Source of the DNA: Defluviitalea raffinosedens
GTDB taxonomy: Bacteria; Bacillota; Clostridia; Lachnospirales; Defluviitaleaceae
Direction: 5' to 3'
Length of the DNA stretch: 64,000 bases
Assembly: GCF_016908775.1 (NCBI RefSeq)
Contig: NZ_JAFBEP010000003.1
Coordinates: 124,001-188,000 of the forward strand
In this document: positions 35,672 through 45,501 of the stretch, in pieces
Layout of the letters: each line of letters starts with the position of its first letter
Numbering within the stretch: the first letter of the stretch is position 1
Notes under the pieces: model-generated
Databases searched by the model: none
Told to the model about the DNA's origin: nothing
What the model saw: only the letters and a program-made list of their open reading frames with translations
Made by a program: the position numbers and the translations under genes

Positions 35672-36595
35672 TTACCTCCTGATGGTTTCTAACGTTTTCT
35701 CTAAAGATTTCATATCTTCCACATTACATACGGTAACAGAACGGTTGATTTTCTTCACAAAACCACTTAATACTTTTCCTGGTCCCAGTTCTATAAATGT
35801 ATCCACTCCATCTTCTATCATCCTGTAAATGCTCTGTTCCCAAAGAACAGAACTCATAACCTGCTTCTTTAGGAGGATCTTTACGTCCTCTTTTGTTACA
35901 TAATCTCCATGAACATTGCTGATGACAGGAATCTTTGGTTCCTTAAATGCTATATTTTCTAATTCTTTTTCTAATTTTTCAGCCGCTGGCAGAAGCATTG
36001 AAGTATGGAAAGGGCCGCTCACAGAAAGGGGCAAAACCTTTTTGGCTCCTGCAGCTTTTAACCTTTCTTCGGCAAGCTTTAAGGCTTCTACTTCTCCTCC
36101 TATAACAATTTGTCCAGGGCAGTTAAAATTAGCTGCTTCCACAATCCCTTCAGAAATAGTCTTAAGGACTGCTTCCACTTCTTTTTTGCCAAGTCCTAAA
36201 ACGGCACACATTCCTCCAACTCCAACAGGTACGGCTTCTTCCATGTATTGTCCTCTTTTTCGAACGAGTCTTACAGCATCTTTAAAATCTAACATACCTC
36301 CTGCCACCAGGGCTGAATATTCTCCTAAACTAAGGCCTGCTACAACAGAAGGTGTTATTTCTTTTTCAATTGCCTTTAGGGCTGCTATATTAACCGTTAA
36401 TATTGCTGGCTGGGTATATTGTGTCTGATTGATTTTGCCTTGCGAATCTTTAAAGCAAAGTTCTTTTATATCAAAGTCCAGGACTTCTCTGGCCATTTCA
36501 AAGACTTCATTGCATTCTTTGATATTCTCTGCCAGGTCTTTCCCCATACCAATGTATTGGGAACCTTGACCGGCAAATATAAATGCAGCTTTCAT
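35672..36595 (-). CDS. fabD: Malonyl-CoA:ACP transacylase
   Basis: Loads malonate onto ACP. The 307-residue alpha/beta hydrolase-like enzyme has FAGQGSQYIGMG at the N-terminus, the nucleophile elbow GLSLGEYSA (about residues 88-96) and the catalytic His in SGPFHTSM (about 192-199). The ATG at 36595 is preceded by AGGAGG; an in-frame start seven codons upstream has no ribosome site. Middle of the fab/acc operon. Confidence 0.96.
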   Translation of the reverse strand: MKAAFIFAGQGSQYIGMGKDLAENIKECNEVFEMAREVLDFDIKELCFKDSQGKINQTQYTQPAILTVNIAALKAIEKEITPSVVAGLSLGEYSALVAGGMLDFKDAVRLVRKRGQYMEEAVPVGVGGMCAVLGLGKKEVEAVLKTISEGIVEAANFNCPGQIVIGGEVEALKLAEERLKAAGAKKVLPLSVSGPFHTSMLLPAAEKLEKELENIAFKEPKIPVISNVHGDYVTKEDVKILLKKQVMSSVLWEQSIYRMIEDGVDTFIELGPGKVLSGFVKKINRSVTVCNVEDMKSLEKTLETIRR

Positions 36596-36645
36596 GGTAT
36601 TCCTCCTAGTAAACATTTATAAAATGAGCAGTAACCTTAAAAGTT

Positions 36646-37584
36646 TTATGAAAGAATATCCTGGGCATTGCGGATAATTTCCCTGGCTTCTTTAAACATT
36701 TCCTGAATGATTTCAGAACAGGTCTGTTCTTTTGTAATCATGCCTGAAATTTGGCCTGCCATAACAGAGCCCCAATCTATATCCCCTTCTTTTGCCGCCC
36801 GCGGGAGGGCTCCTTTACCCAATTCTTCGTATTGCTCCAAAGGAGCAGCCATCTTTTCTAATTTCAGAAGTTCTCTGGCCAATTGGTTTCTTAAAATTCT
36901 CACGGGATGTCCTGTTGGCCTTCCTGTTACTACCGTATCGATATCGCTGGCTTTTAGAACTCTTTCTTTATAAGCTGGATGCACCCTACATTCCTTTGCT
37001 ACTAAAAATCTTGTACCTACCTGTACTCCCACTGCTCCAAGCATCAGTGCTGCAGCAAGTCCTCTGCCGTCCCCTATACCCCCTGCTCCGATCACAGGGA
37101 TACTTACTGCATCCACCACTTGGGGAAGCAGTGCCATAGTAGTGAGTTCCCCTATATGACCTCCCGATTCACAGCCTTCTGCAATCACTGCATCGGCGCC
37201 ACAGCGCTCCATTCTTTTGGCTAAAGCCACAGAAGGCACCACAGGAATGACCTTTATACCGTTTTCTTTCCACATATCCATGTACTTGCCGGGATTTCCT
37301 GCTCCTGTTGTGACAACCCTTACCCCTTCTTCACAAACCAGATACGCCACTTCCTCTGCATTATCACTAAGAAGCATCACATTGACACCAAAAGGTTTAT
37401 CTGTTAATGCTTTAGTTTTTCTAATTTCCTCTCTTACATAAGATGTTGGCGCATTGGCTGCAGCAATAATCCCAAGTCCTCCTGCATTTGAAACCGCAGA
37501 AGCTAAACTATGGTCTGCAATCCAGGCCATTCCCCCTTGAATAATAGGATATTCGACCCCTATCTCTTTCCAAAAATTATGCAT
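36646..37584 (-). CDS. fabK: Enoyl-ACP reductase II, FMN-dependent
   Basis: Reduces trans-2-enoyl-ACP with NAD(P)H through FMN. The 312-residue TIM-barrel protein of the nitronate-monooxygenase-like family has PIIQGGMAWIAD at the N-terminus, AEGCESGGHIGE (about residues 133-144), and IGAGGIGDGRGLAAALMLGA (about 162-181) for FMN phosphate binding. Its place between acpP and fabD supports FabK over a nitronate monooxygenase. FabK-type reductases are generally insensitive to triclosan. The ATG follows AGGAGG. Confidence 0.95.
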   Translation of the reverse strand: MHNFWKEIGVEYPIIQGGMAWIADHSLASAVSNAGGLGIIAAANAPTSYVREEIRKTKALTDKPFGVNVMLLSDNAEEVAYLVCEEGVRVVTTGAGNPGKYMDMWKENGIKVIPVVPSVALAKRMERCGADAVIAEGCESGGHIGELTTMALLPQVVDAVSIPVIGAGGIGDGRGLAAALMLGAVGVQVGTRFLVAKECRVHPAYKERVLKASDIDTVVTGRPTGHPVRILRNQLARELLKLEKMAAPLEQYEELGKGALPRAAKEGDIDWGSVMAGQISGMITKEQTCSEIIQEMFKEAREIIRNAQDILS

Positions 37585-37629
37585 GATTAAACCTCCTAGA
37601 AGAAAAGTCAGATGTATTCATCTGACCTT

Positions 37630-37869
37630 TTATTCTTGTTTATCTTGTTTGGACTCAATGTAATTTACCGCATCCTGCACTGTTTTGATGTTTTCCATAT
37701 CTTCAGTGGGGATTTCTAAATCAAATGCTTCTTCTAAAGCCATAACAATCTGGAATAAGTCCAGGGAATCTGCATCTAAGTCTTCCTGGAAATTAGATTC
37801 TAATTTAATTTCATTTTTATCTATACCTAATTGCTCTACGATGATTTCTTGGATTTTTTCAAAAATCAT
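37630..37869 (-). CDS. acpP: Acyl carrier protein
   Basis: Carries the growing acyl chain on 4'-phosphopantetheine. A 79-residue acidic helical protein; the prosthetic-group serine lies in [15 protein letters not shown] (about residues 34-48), the DSL motif. The ATG at 37869 is chosen because AAGGAGG ends eight bases before it; an in-frame ATG eight codons upstream has no such site. Between fabH and fabK. Confidence 0.96.
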   Translation of the reverse strand: MIFEKIQEIIVEQLGIDKNEIKLESNFQEDLDADSLDLFQIVMALEEAFDLEIPTEDMENIKTVQDAVNYIESKQDKQE

Positions 37870-37889
37870 GATAATTCCTCCTTGTTTTT

Positions 37890-38867
37890 TCATTTATTCC
37901 ATTGAAGAAGTGCCGACCCCCAGGTCAGGCCCCCTCCAAATCCTACTAAAACCAATAAGTCACCTTTTTTTAGAAGCCCATTTTGATTCATTTCATCCAG
38001 GGCAAGAGGCACGCTTCCGGCGCAGGTATTGCCATAACGTTCTATGTTTTTATAAAACTTTTCAATGTCGATATTCATTTTTTTAGAAATGACTTCCATC
38101 ATTCGTGCATTGGCCTGATGAAGTACATAATATTTAATATGATCTTTTGTATAAGAAGAATGTTTGAGTGCTTCTTCTATACATTTTGGAGCAATGGTTG
38201 TTGCAAAACGAAAGACTTCTTTTCCATTCATAGACACTACTGACTTAGGTAAGTTAACTTCCGAGCTAAAAGGATTGCTATTCCCCACAGCAGGACAAGT
38301 TAAAAGCGTATCTCCTCTGCCGTCAGAACCTGTATAAACAGACAGGATCCCTTTGTTTTGGCTTTTTTGCAGTATGGCAGCTCCTGCCCCGTCTCCAAAT
38401 AAAACACAAGTACTCCTGTCAGACCAATCCAATATTTTTGAATAAACATCTGCTCCAATGATTAAGGCTGTATTGCTTTGTCCTGTTCGAATAAATTGAA
38501 AGCCTATATTAAGGGCATATATAAATCCCGCACAAGCTGCCGATACATCAAAGCAAGTAGCATTATGGGCTTTTATTTCTTTTTGAACAAGACAAGCTGT
38601 AGAGGGCATAAAGTAGTCTGGGGTCATGGTTGCCACTACGATTAAATCTATGTCTTCTGGAGATATCCCTGCATCTTCAATAGCCCTTTTGGCGGCACTG
38701 GAAGCCAGGTTGGCTGTAGTTTCTCCCTTTACGATTCTTCTTTCTTTTATGCCGGTTCGGCTGGAAATCCATTCATCACTGGTGTCTACGATATTGGATA
38801 AATGATCATTGGTTATAATCTGGTCCGGAACAGAACTCCCTGTTCCAATGATTTGGACTTCATTCAT
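37890..38867 (-). CDS. fabH: 3-oxoacyl-ACP synthase III (initiating)
   Basis: Condenses acyl-CoA with malonyl-ACP to start a chain. The 325-residue thiolase fold carries the Cys-His-Asn triad: Cys in [13 protein letters not shown] (about residues 107-119), His in [11 protein letters not shown] (about 248-258), Asn in [13 protein letters not shown] (about 278-290). Its start overlaps the fabT stop by eight bases, so it is coupled to the regulator. Primer choice (straight or branched) cannot be read from sequence. Confidence 0.97.
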   Translation of the reverse strand: MNEVQIIGTGSSVPDQIITNDHLSNIVDTSDEWISSRTGIKERRIVKGETTANLASSAAKRAIEDAGISPEDIDLIVVATMTPDYFMPSTACLVQKEIKAHNATCFDVSAACAGFIYALNIGFQFIRTGQSNTALIIGADVYSKILDWSDRSTCVLFGDGAGAAILQKSQNKGILSVYTGSDGRGDTLLTCPAVGNSNPFSSEVNLPKSVVSMNGKEVFRFATTIAPKCIEEALKHSSYTKDHIKYYVLHQANARMMEVISKKMNIDIEKFYKNIERYGNTCAGSVPLALDEMNQNGLLKKGDLLVLVGFGGGLTWGSALLQWNK

Positions 38868-39333
38868 TTTGGGACTCCTTTATTTCATTAAGATGATAAT
38901 GCCGTTTTAAAAACTCACTTAATTGTTCAAGAGATTTTACTAATATCTCTTCATCTTCCAAATCTAACCCTTCTACCATGGCATGAATCATATCCATATG
39001 AAACTTTTCATGAACTCTATAAGCCAATTTTCCCTTTTTCGTCAGGCTGATTTGGACAATCCTCCTGTCATCCTCAACCCGTTGTCTTTCTACATACCCT
39101 TTTTTTACTAGTCTGTTGATTGCAGTGGTCAAAGTGCCTACAGTAATTTTTAAATCCTGGGCAACTTCCGACATAGTTCTTGGATGATACATTCCGATGG
39201 CTTCTATGGTATGCATTTCTGTAACCGATAAATCGTTGAAAGCTCCTTTTTTTAAAGCAGTTTGTTCGATGGTTAATATATCGTTAAATATATCTACCAT
39301 CAGATGGTTTAGGACTTCTCTTAGTTTTTCCAT
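38860..39333 (-). CDS. fabT: MarR-family regulator of fatty-acid synthesis, FabT-like
   Basis: A 157-residue winged-helix MarR protein. Recognition region PRTMSEVAQDLKITVGTLTTAINRL, about residues 50-74; the wing has VEDDRRIVQISLTKKG. Heading this operon, and with two TTTGANNATCAAA-like boxes over its promoter, it matches FabT, which binds DNA when complexed with acyl-ACP and represses the operon, including itself. The start is ATG at 39333 behind TTGAGGTG; the TTG five codons upstream lies within that site. The assignment rests on family, position and operator together. Confidence 0.9.
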   Translation of the reverse strand: MEKLREVLNHLMVDIFNDILTIEQTALKKGAFNDLSVTEMHTIEAIGMYHPRTMSEVAQDLKITVGTLTTAINRLVKKGYVERQRVEDDRRIVQISLTKKGKLAYRVHEKFHMDMIHAMVEGLDLEDEEILVKSLEQLSEFLKRHYHLNEIKESQNE

Positions 39334-39352
39334 ACTGTAGCACCTCAAGTTT

Positions 39353-39381
39353 TTTGATACTCAAATATTTTGATAATCAAA
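39353..39381. promoter_or_regulatory. Two FabT-type operator boxes
   Basis: TTTGATACTCAAA (39353-39365) and TTTGATAATCAAA (39369-39381), 16 bp centre to centre, fit the FabT motif TTTGANNATCAAA. The second is a perfect palindrome apart from its central base. They begin at the -10 box and extend downstream over the start point. Confidence 0.85.
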
Positions 39382-39409
39382 GTATATATAAAAAAATTAT
39401 TTTTGTCAA
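39381..39409 (-). promoter_or_regulatory. Promoter of the fab/acc operon
   Basis: Minus strand -35 TTGACA (39409-39404), 17-bp spacer, -10 TATACT (39386-39381). Near-consensus sigma-A promoter overlapping the FabT boxes. Confidence 0.9.
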
Positions 39410-39528
39410 TAAAAAAATTTCCATTTTGATCCTGATTCACATTCCAATCTTTGATTGTATGATAAGACATGAGTTGTGAAATGCTAATTAAAGAAAGGAC
39501 TATTATTTTTTAAAAGGAGGCTTAATAC

Positions 39529-39933
39529 ATGTTTCATAGTAATCCAGAAGAAAATGAAGCTCTAAAAAATAGAAGCGGTGCTGATCAGACTTCCGATGAA
39601 AACAAAAGAAGAATCGAGCAATTGGAAAACCTTGTTGAAGCTCATACAAGAACTGAACGCCATTTAGAACAACATGCAGACATTGCATCAGAAGAACAAA
39701 TTCGCCGTGCAAAAGAATTACAGGAAATCAGAGAAAAAGAAATTGAGAAATTAGAAGATATTATTGCTTACGGAGAAAATGCCAATAATGATGAACTGGA
39801 AAATCTAAAAAAGAATTATGAGTATACAGAAGGATACCTTCGTCATAATGCGGACCATATGGACCCGGAAACCTTAAAGAATACTAAAGAAAAACAGGAA
39901 CACAGAAGAGAACAGATTGATTTCTTAGAATAA
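39529..39933 (+). CDS. Charged helical protein made of two 44-residue repeats, unknown function
   Basis: I do not recognise this 134-residue protein. It is almost entirely hydrophilic and helical, rich in Glu, Lys, Asn and His, with no signal peptide or membrane segment. Residues 33-76 and 91-134 align without gaps, with 17 of 44 identical (shared framework ENL...TE..L...AD....E....KE.QE.R..I..LE), so the gene arose by internal duplication. The ATG follows a strong AAAAGGAGG. It is divergent from the fab operon and ends in a strong terminator. Composition resembles small proteins abundant in spores, but nothing proves that. Confidence 0.7.
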   Translation: MFHSNPEENEALKNRSGADQTSDENKRRIEQLENLVEAHTRTERHLEQHADIASEEQIRRAKELQEIREKEIEKLEDIIAYGENANNDELENLKKNYEYTEGYLRHNADHMDPETLKNTKEKQEHRREQIDFLE

Positions 39934-39947
39934 CATTCAAAAAATAA

Positions 39948-39997
39948 GTACCAGCTTTTTCGCATTTTTTCCATGCAAAAAAGCTGGTACCTTTTTA
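39948..39997. terminator. Bidirectional terminator between the repeat protein and the ligase-like gene
   Basis: GTACCAGCTTTTT and AAAAAGCTGGTAC form a 13-bp stem over a 17-nt loop, followed by CTTTTT on the plus strand. The stem's own A-tract serves the minus strand. Confidence 0.8.
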
Positions 39998-42139
39998 TAG
40001 CAATTCTTTTGCTTTTTCAATATATTCCTTTGTCTTTTCCGTCATATTGACTTTCTCAAGAGCAATCTTATTAATTTCTTCTAACTCTTTTTCTACTTCT
40101 ATTACTCTTTCAAGGTAAGGCTTTGCTGCTTCTTGGTCCCCCTGGCCGATATAATACTCTGCTACTGCAAAATAGGCTTGAGCGAGTTCCTGATATCTTC
40201 CTTCATACATAGGATTGAGGTTCTTTGCATTTTCTACTACAGCTAATCCTTGTTCTATTTCCCCTTTTTGAAACAGAGTCTGGGCATACTGCATGGATAT
40301 ATAAGGGTTATAGGGTTCCAGTTTATAAACCTTTTCATAGAGTGCTGTCTGTTTTTGCTCTACAAGCCCAATTTGCTCAGGATCATTTTGCTCTACTATA
40401 TCGTAAAGATACCCATATAAGGTGCTTAAATCATATAATAAGTCGCCATCCTGAGGATCTCCTTCCCGCAGCATATAATCTGCATTCCATCCATTAAGAT
40501 CCACAGCTTTTTCCATATATTCAACAGCGTCCAATACATCATTGGCATTAGCATCTTCTTTTCTTATGATCGCAGTTGCCTTTACAGCATAATTTCTGCT
40601 GATCTGCCAAGAAATCGGAAAAGCAATAAAAATCACTCCAAGTGCTAATGGGATCCAGGAACTAATCGTAAAATTAAGATCTCCTCTTTTCTTTAATCCT
40701 GCCATAGCCCCAATAAGTGCAAAACTCATAAGAGGAAGAGAAACATAGGAAAAGTTAAAATCTATAATACTATGGCTTAAAAGCATTAAAACAGGGATAA
40801 GCAGGACTGTTAATTCTACTCCGTCTTCACTTTTTCTGTTTTTAAAATATACAATGAATAGAGAAACGATAAAAAATGCAAGAACCATCATCCCAAGTAT
40901 TCCTGTTTCAAGCCAAAGTTGAAGCGGAAGGCTGTGGGCTTCTGATGAACCATAAAAATAGGACTGATACTTCCTGTACATGGCAGCCCAGGCATTCCCT
41001 CCTCCTCCGAGAAGCCATTTATCTTTCAGCATACGAAGGCCATCCCGGTAGAAATTGCTTCTGCCAGATGTGAGTTCTGCGGCAGAACCCATCTGACTGA
41101 AACGTTGAAGCAAAAACTCCGGAAGCAGCTTCCTATAAAGCCCGGAGGTAAATAATACTATCCCGCCAAGGACTGCTATAACCCCTGCAAAAGCAATACC
41201 AATCTGGTAGACTTTGGTTGAAACTCTGGAAAACATCCCTAAAGCTCCTGTTAAAATGAAAGAAAGAATATAAGCAGCCACAATAGCAATAAAAGCAATC
41301 ATCCATCCTCTTTGAACCAGCCCTTCTCCTTCCCCTTTAAGAATGGGATGTACCATTTCAGTCAGCATTTTCCCTGCAAAAAGAGCAATAATGATTGGTG
41401 CTATGGTAGAAAGGATCACTTCCAATTTCTTTTCTTTCGTTGGAACAAAAAGAATCAATAATAAATAGATTAAAGGAACAAATACAATCGCACCCCTGGA
41501 TACTGTCATCAAAAGGGCCATCAATGGCAACACCTGGCATGCAGAGTAAAAAGCTTTTAAATACTTTTTCTCTGTAAGCAGGCTAAGACCTACTAGAATA
41601 AAGAAAATAATGCCCATATATGCACCAAAGCTGTTAGAATACTGCAAGACCCCCCGTACCCGGCCGTATTCATCTATTACACCATTAAACCTAAAATAGT
41701 TGTTAAGTCCTGAGCCAAGGCCTGCATCAATACCTAAAATGGCAGCCAAAATACCACTGATCCCCAAAATATTCAGCCAAAGAAAAGCCTCTTTTTTCGT
41801 CTTAGTAAGATCGGATAATATAAGAAAAATCACCATGTAAGTGAGATATCTGAATATATACGTTAATGCTCCATAATAGCTTGCAGCCACTCCGAACAAC
41901 AGAGGCAATGTATAAACAACCGGCAGTAAAATAACTGAAGTCATAAGGAAAGAATCGATTTCTATTTTCTCTTTCTTTACTATTTTAAGACCAGACCATA
42001 AAATAAACAGCAAAAAGCATGCAATCTGAACCAGTACAATTTCCTTTGCAAAAAAAAGGCCCCTGGGATAAGGAAGTATAAAAAGAATAATTCCCAAGCC
42101 TGTATATAAAATCCACTGTAGTATCTTTGGTTGCTTCAT
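39995..42139 (-). CDS. O-antigen-ligase-like polytopic membrane protein with C-terminal TPR
   Basis: A 714-residue protein. About 12 hydrophobic segments span residues 10-515, including the large loop and motif region of the O-antigen ligase/Wzy family (GGGGNAWAAMYRKY and EAHSLPLQLWLETGILG, about 377-410). Residues about 535-714 are helical, with TPR-like repeats (AQTLFQKGEIEQGLAVVENA, AVAEYYIGQGDQEAAKPYLE). In Gram-positives such proteins are thought to polymerise or attach surface glycans; the actual substrate here is unknown. Its nearness to the surface-protein locus and galU fits envelope glycan work. The ATG follows AAGAGGAG. Confidence 0.8.
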   Translation of the reverse strand: MKQPKILQWILYTGLGIILFILPYPRGLFFAKEIVLVQIACFLLFILWSGLKIVKKEKIEIDSFLMTSVILLPVVYTLPLLFGVAASYYGALTYIFRYLTYMVIFLILSDLTKTKKEAFLWLNILGISGILAAILGIDAGLGSGLNNYFRFNGVIDEYGRVRGVLQYSNSFGAYMGIIFFILVGLSLLTEKKYLKAFYSACQVLPLMALLMTVSRGAIVFVPLIYLLLILFVPTKEKKLEVILSTIAPIIIALFAGKMLTEMVHPILKGEGEGLVQRGWMIAFIAIVAAYILSFILTGALGMFSRVSTKVYQIGIAFAGVIAVLGGIVLFTSGLYRKLLPEFLLQRFSQMGSAAELTSGRSNFYRDGLRMLKDKWLLGGGGNAWAAMYRKYQSYFYGSSEAHSLPLQLWLETGILGMMVLAFFIVSLFIVYFKNRKSEDGVELTVLLIPVLMLLSHSIIDFNFSYVSLPLMSFALIGAMAGLKKRGDLNFTISSWIPLALGVIFIAFPISWQISRNYAVKATAIIRKEDANANDVLDAVEYMEKAVDLNGWNADYMLREGDPQDGDLLYDLSTLYGYLYDIVEQNDPEQIGLVEQKQTALYEKVYKLEPYNPYISMQYAQTLFQKGEIEQGLAVVENAKNLNPMYEGRYQELAQAYFAVAEYYIGQGDQEAAKPYLERVIEVEKELEEINKIALEKVNMTEKTKEYIEKAKELL

Positions 42140-42205
42140 AATTTTTCTCCTCTTACTTTTTTATTTTTATCTATATTTTATTTTATAATAACTTTTTATT
42201 CAAGT

Positions 42206-42239
42206 AAAAAAGTGCCTGTCAGCTTAAACCGACAGACAC
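42206..42239 (-). terminator. Terminator of pyrG
   Basis: GTGTCTGTC/GACAGGCAC stem on the minus strand with a T6 tail, 12 bp after the stop. Confidence 0.8.
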
Positions 42240-42251
42240 CACTATTTATTA

Positions 42252-43907
<1,656 letters not shown>

Positions 43908-43921
43908 TCATTAACCTATTC

Positions 43922-43950
43922 ATTTTATTATCTATACAAGGTAATGTCAA
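43922..43950 (-). promoter_or_regulatory. Promoter of pyrG
   Basis: Minus strand -35 TTGACA (43950-43945), 17-bp spacer, -10 TAAAAT (43927-43922). Confidence 0.8.
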
Positions 43951-43964
43951 GGATTAGCTTTAAC

Positions 43965-43990
43965 AAAAAAAAGGGGGAAAAGTTCCCCTT
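43965..43990 (-). terminator. Terminator of the surface-protein locus
   Basis: Minus strand AAAGGGGAA, CTT, TTCCCCCTTT followed by T-run, directly after the SLH gene. Confidence 0.8.
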
Positions 43991-45477
43991 TAATTATAAT
44001 AAATGATATTTTCTCTATAATCCTTTTGAAGATCTTTTTCCAGGAAGTTTAAGAATCTTACAAGCATTGAAGAAGCTTCTGCCCTTGTCAGTTTCTTGTT
44101 TGCATTAATATTATTATTCCCGTCTCCCCCGACAATACCTACTTCAGCTGCCATATAAACAGCATCCCTTGCCCAGTTTGGTATTCTGCTGTCATCAGCA
44201 AAGTAAGTTTTATAGCCTGGAGCTGGAGCTTTACTCTCAAAGCCCAGGGCACGCATAAGAATCGTAATGGCTTCGCCTTTTGTTAAACTGTCATTGGGTC
44301 TGAACTTATAATCTTCACTGCCTGTTATAATATTTTTATTATAAGCTTCCTTAATATATTGGAAATTAGGATCTGAAGATTTGACATCTACAAAGATGAT
44401 CTCTTCTACCTGATTCTTTTTCTTTCTCGTTGTGGATTTCTTGGTTGCTTCTTCTTCCACACGAATATTGCAAGCTTTAACTACTGCTTTAACAAATTCC
44501 ATTCTGGTCATTGGCGCATCAGGAACAAAGAAAGTAGTACTTCCTTCAAATACATCCAGAGAATACAGCTTTTCGATATCCTGCTGTGCCCAGTGACCTC
44601 CTGTATCCCTGAATTTAGGAACAATCAGTCTTTCCACCTTTGGAACCATAGCAGCGCGAAGGGATATTGTATCTTCATCTCTTCTTTTGGTGTCAAACCC
44701 TTTATCGGTTTTTCTAGGAAGATTATAAGTATATTGAGATACCATCTCCTGATTGGTAGTTTTCATGTACCCTCCGTTAAAACTGGAAAGACTCGCTTCA
44801 TTTGCAGAGTATTTCAGTGATTTCGTCGTACTGTCAGAAACTTGAACTTTAACAGTACCTTCCCAGGACAAATTATTCTCTTCTTCTCCCTGAGTCTTTC
44901 GGTTAATGGTGTAGACATAGTCTATGATCTGGGTTTCCGTACTTCCCCAAAAGTTCTCATAGCCTACATCTCCTCCGGTGATGTCGACATAAGCAGTTCC
45001 CTGATTTCCATTGATGGTGTAGTATTTTCTTGCTTTAATATTTCCGGAATAGAAATCTGACGCCGGACGGTTATCTATAATATCTGACTGAGAAAACTGA
45101 ATGTCTTCCAGTTCAAAAGTATCCTGTCCGATCGTTACCGTTTCTGTATATTTTGTAATCTTTGTATCGGCAATAGTCTGCCCCTTGGCGCTGTTTGGGG
45201 TATAGGTGGTTGTAATGCTTACATTTCTGGTTAATTTGCCGCTGATGCTGGAATCCTCGGGAGTTAATGTGAATTTATAGGTAATTTTCTTTTCTTCATC
45301 ATCTTCTTTTTTCGTTACCTTAAGTTCACCCTTAAACACCACAGGTTCCCCGGATAAAAATACAACTTCCTTATATTCAAATTCATCATTTACCCCTCCT
45401 GAAAACTCGGGAGGCGCTGCCCACAGGATCTGAGTGAAAAGAAGGGTAAATACAAGTACCAATGTCCATTTTTTCAT
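43990..45477 (-). CDS. Exported protein with three C-terminal SLH domains
   Basis: A 495-residue protein. The signal peptide is MKKWTLVLVFTLLFTQILWA. An N-terminal beta-rich region (about residues 25-280) of unknown fold is followed by three SLH domains, each about 55 residues: FRDTGGHWAQQDIEKLYSL (from about 290), FVDVKSSDPNFQYIKEAYN (from about 365) and YFADDSRIPNWARDAVYMA (from about 425). SLH domains bind pyruvylated secondary wall polymers and hold S-layer proteins to the wall. As the only member of this four-gene set with SLH domains, it is the likely wall anchor. Last gene of the set, with a strong terminator after it. Confidence 0.88.
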   Translation of the reverse strand: MKKWTLVLVFTLLFTQILWAAPPEFSGGVNDEFEYKEVVFLSGEPVVFKGELKVTKKEDDEEKKITYKFTLTPEDSSISGKLTRNVSITTTYTPNSAKGQTIADTKITKYTETVTIGQDTFELEDIQFSQSDIIDNRPASDFYSGNIKARKYYTINGNQGTAYVDITGGDVGYENFWGSTETQIIDYVYTINRKTQGEEENNLSWEGTVKVQVSDSTTKSLKYSANEASLSSFNGGYMKTTNQEMVSQYTYNLPRKTDKGFDTKRRDEDTISLRAAMVPKVERLIVPKFRDTGGHWAQQDIEKLYSLDVFEGSTTFFVPDAPMTRMEFVKAVVKACNIRVEEEATKKSTTRKKKNQVEEIIFVDVKSSDPNFQYIKEAYNKNIITGSEDYKFRPNDSLTKGEAITILMRALGFESKAPAPGYKTYFADDSRIPNWARDAVYMAAEVGIVGGDGNNNINANKKLTRAEASSMLVRFLNFLEKDLQKDYRENIIYYN

Positions 45478-45501
45478 GCGATCTTCCCCTATTATAGATT
45501 T

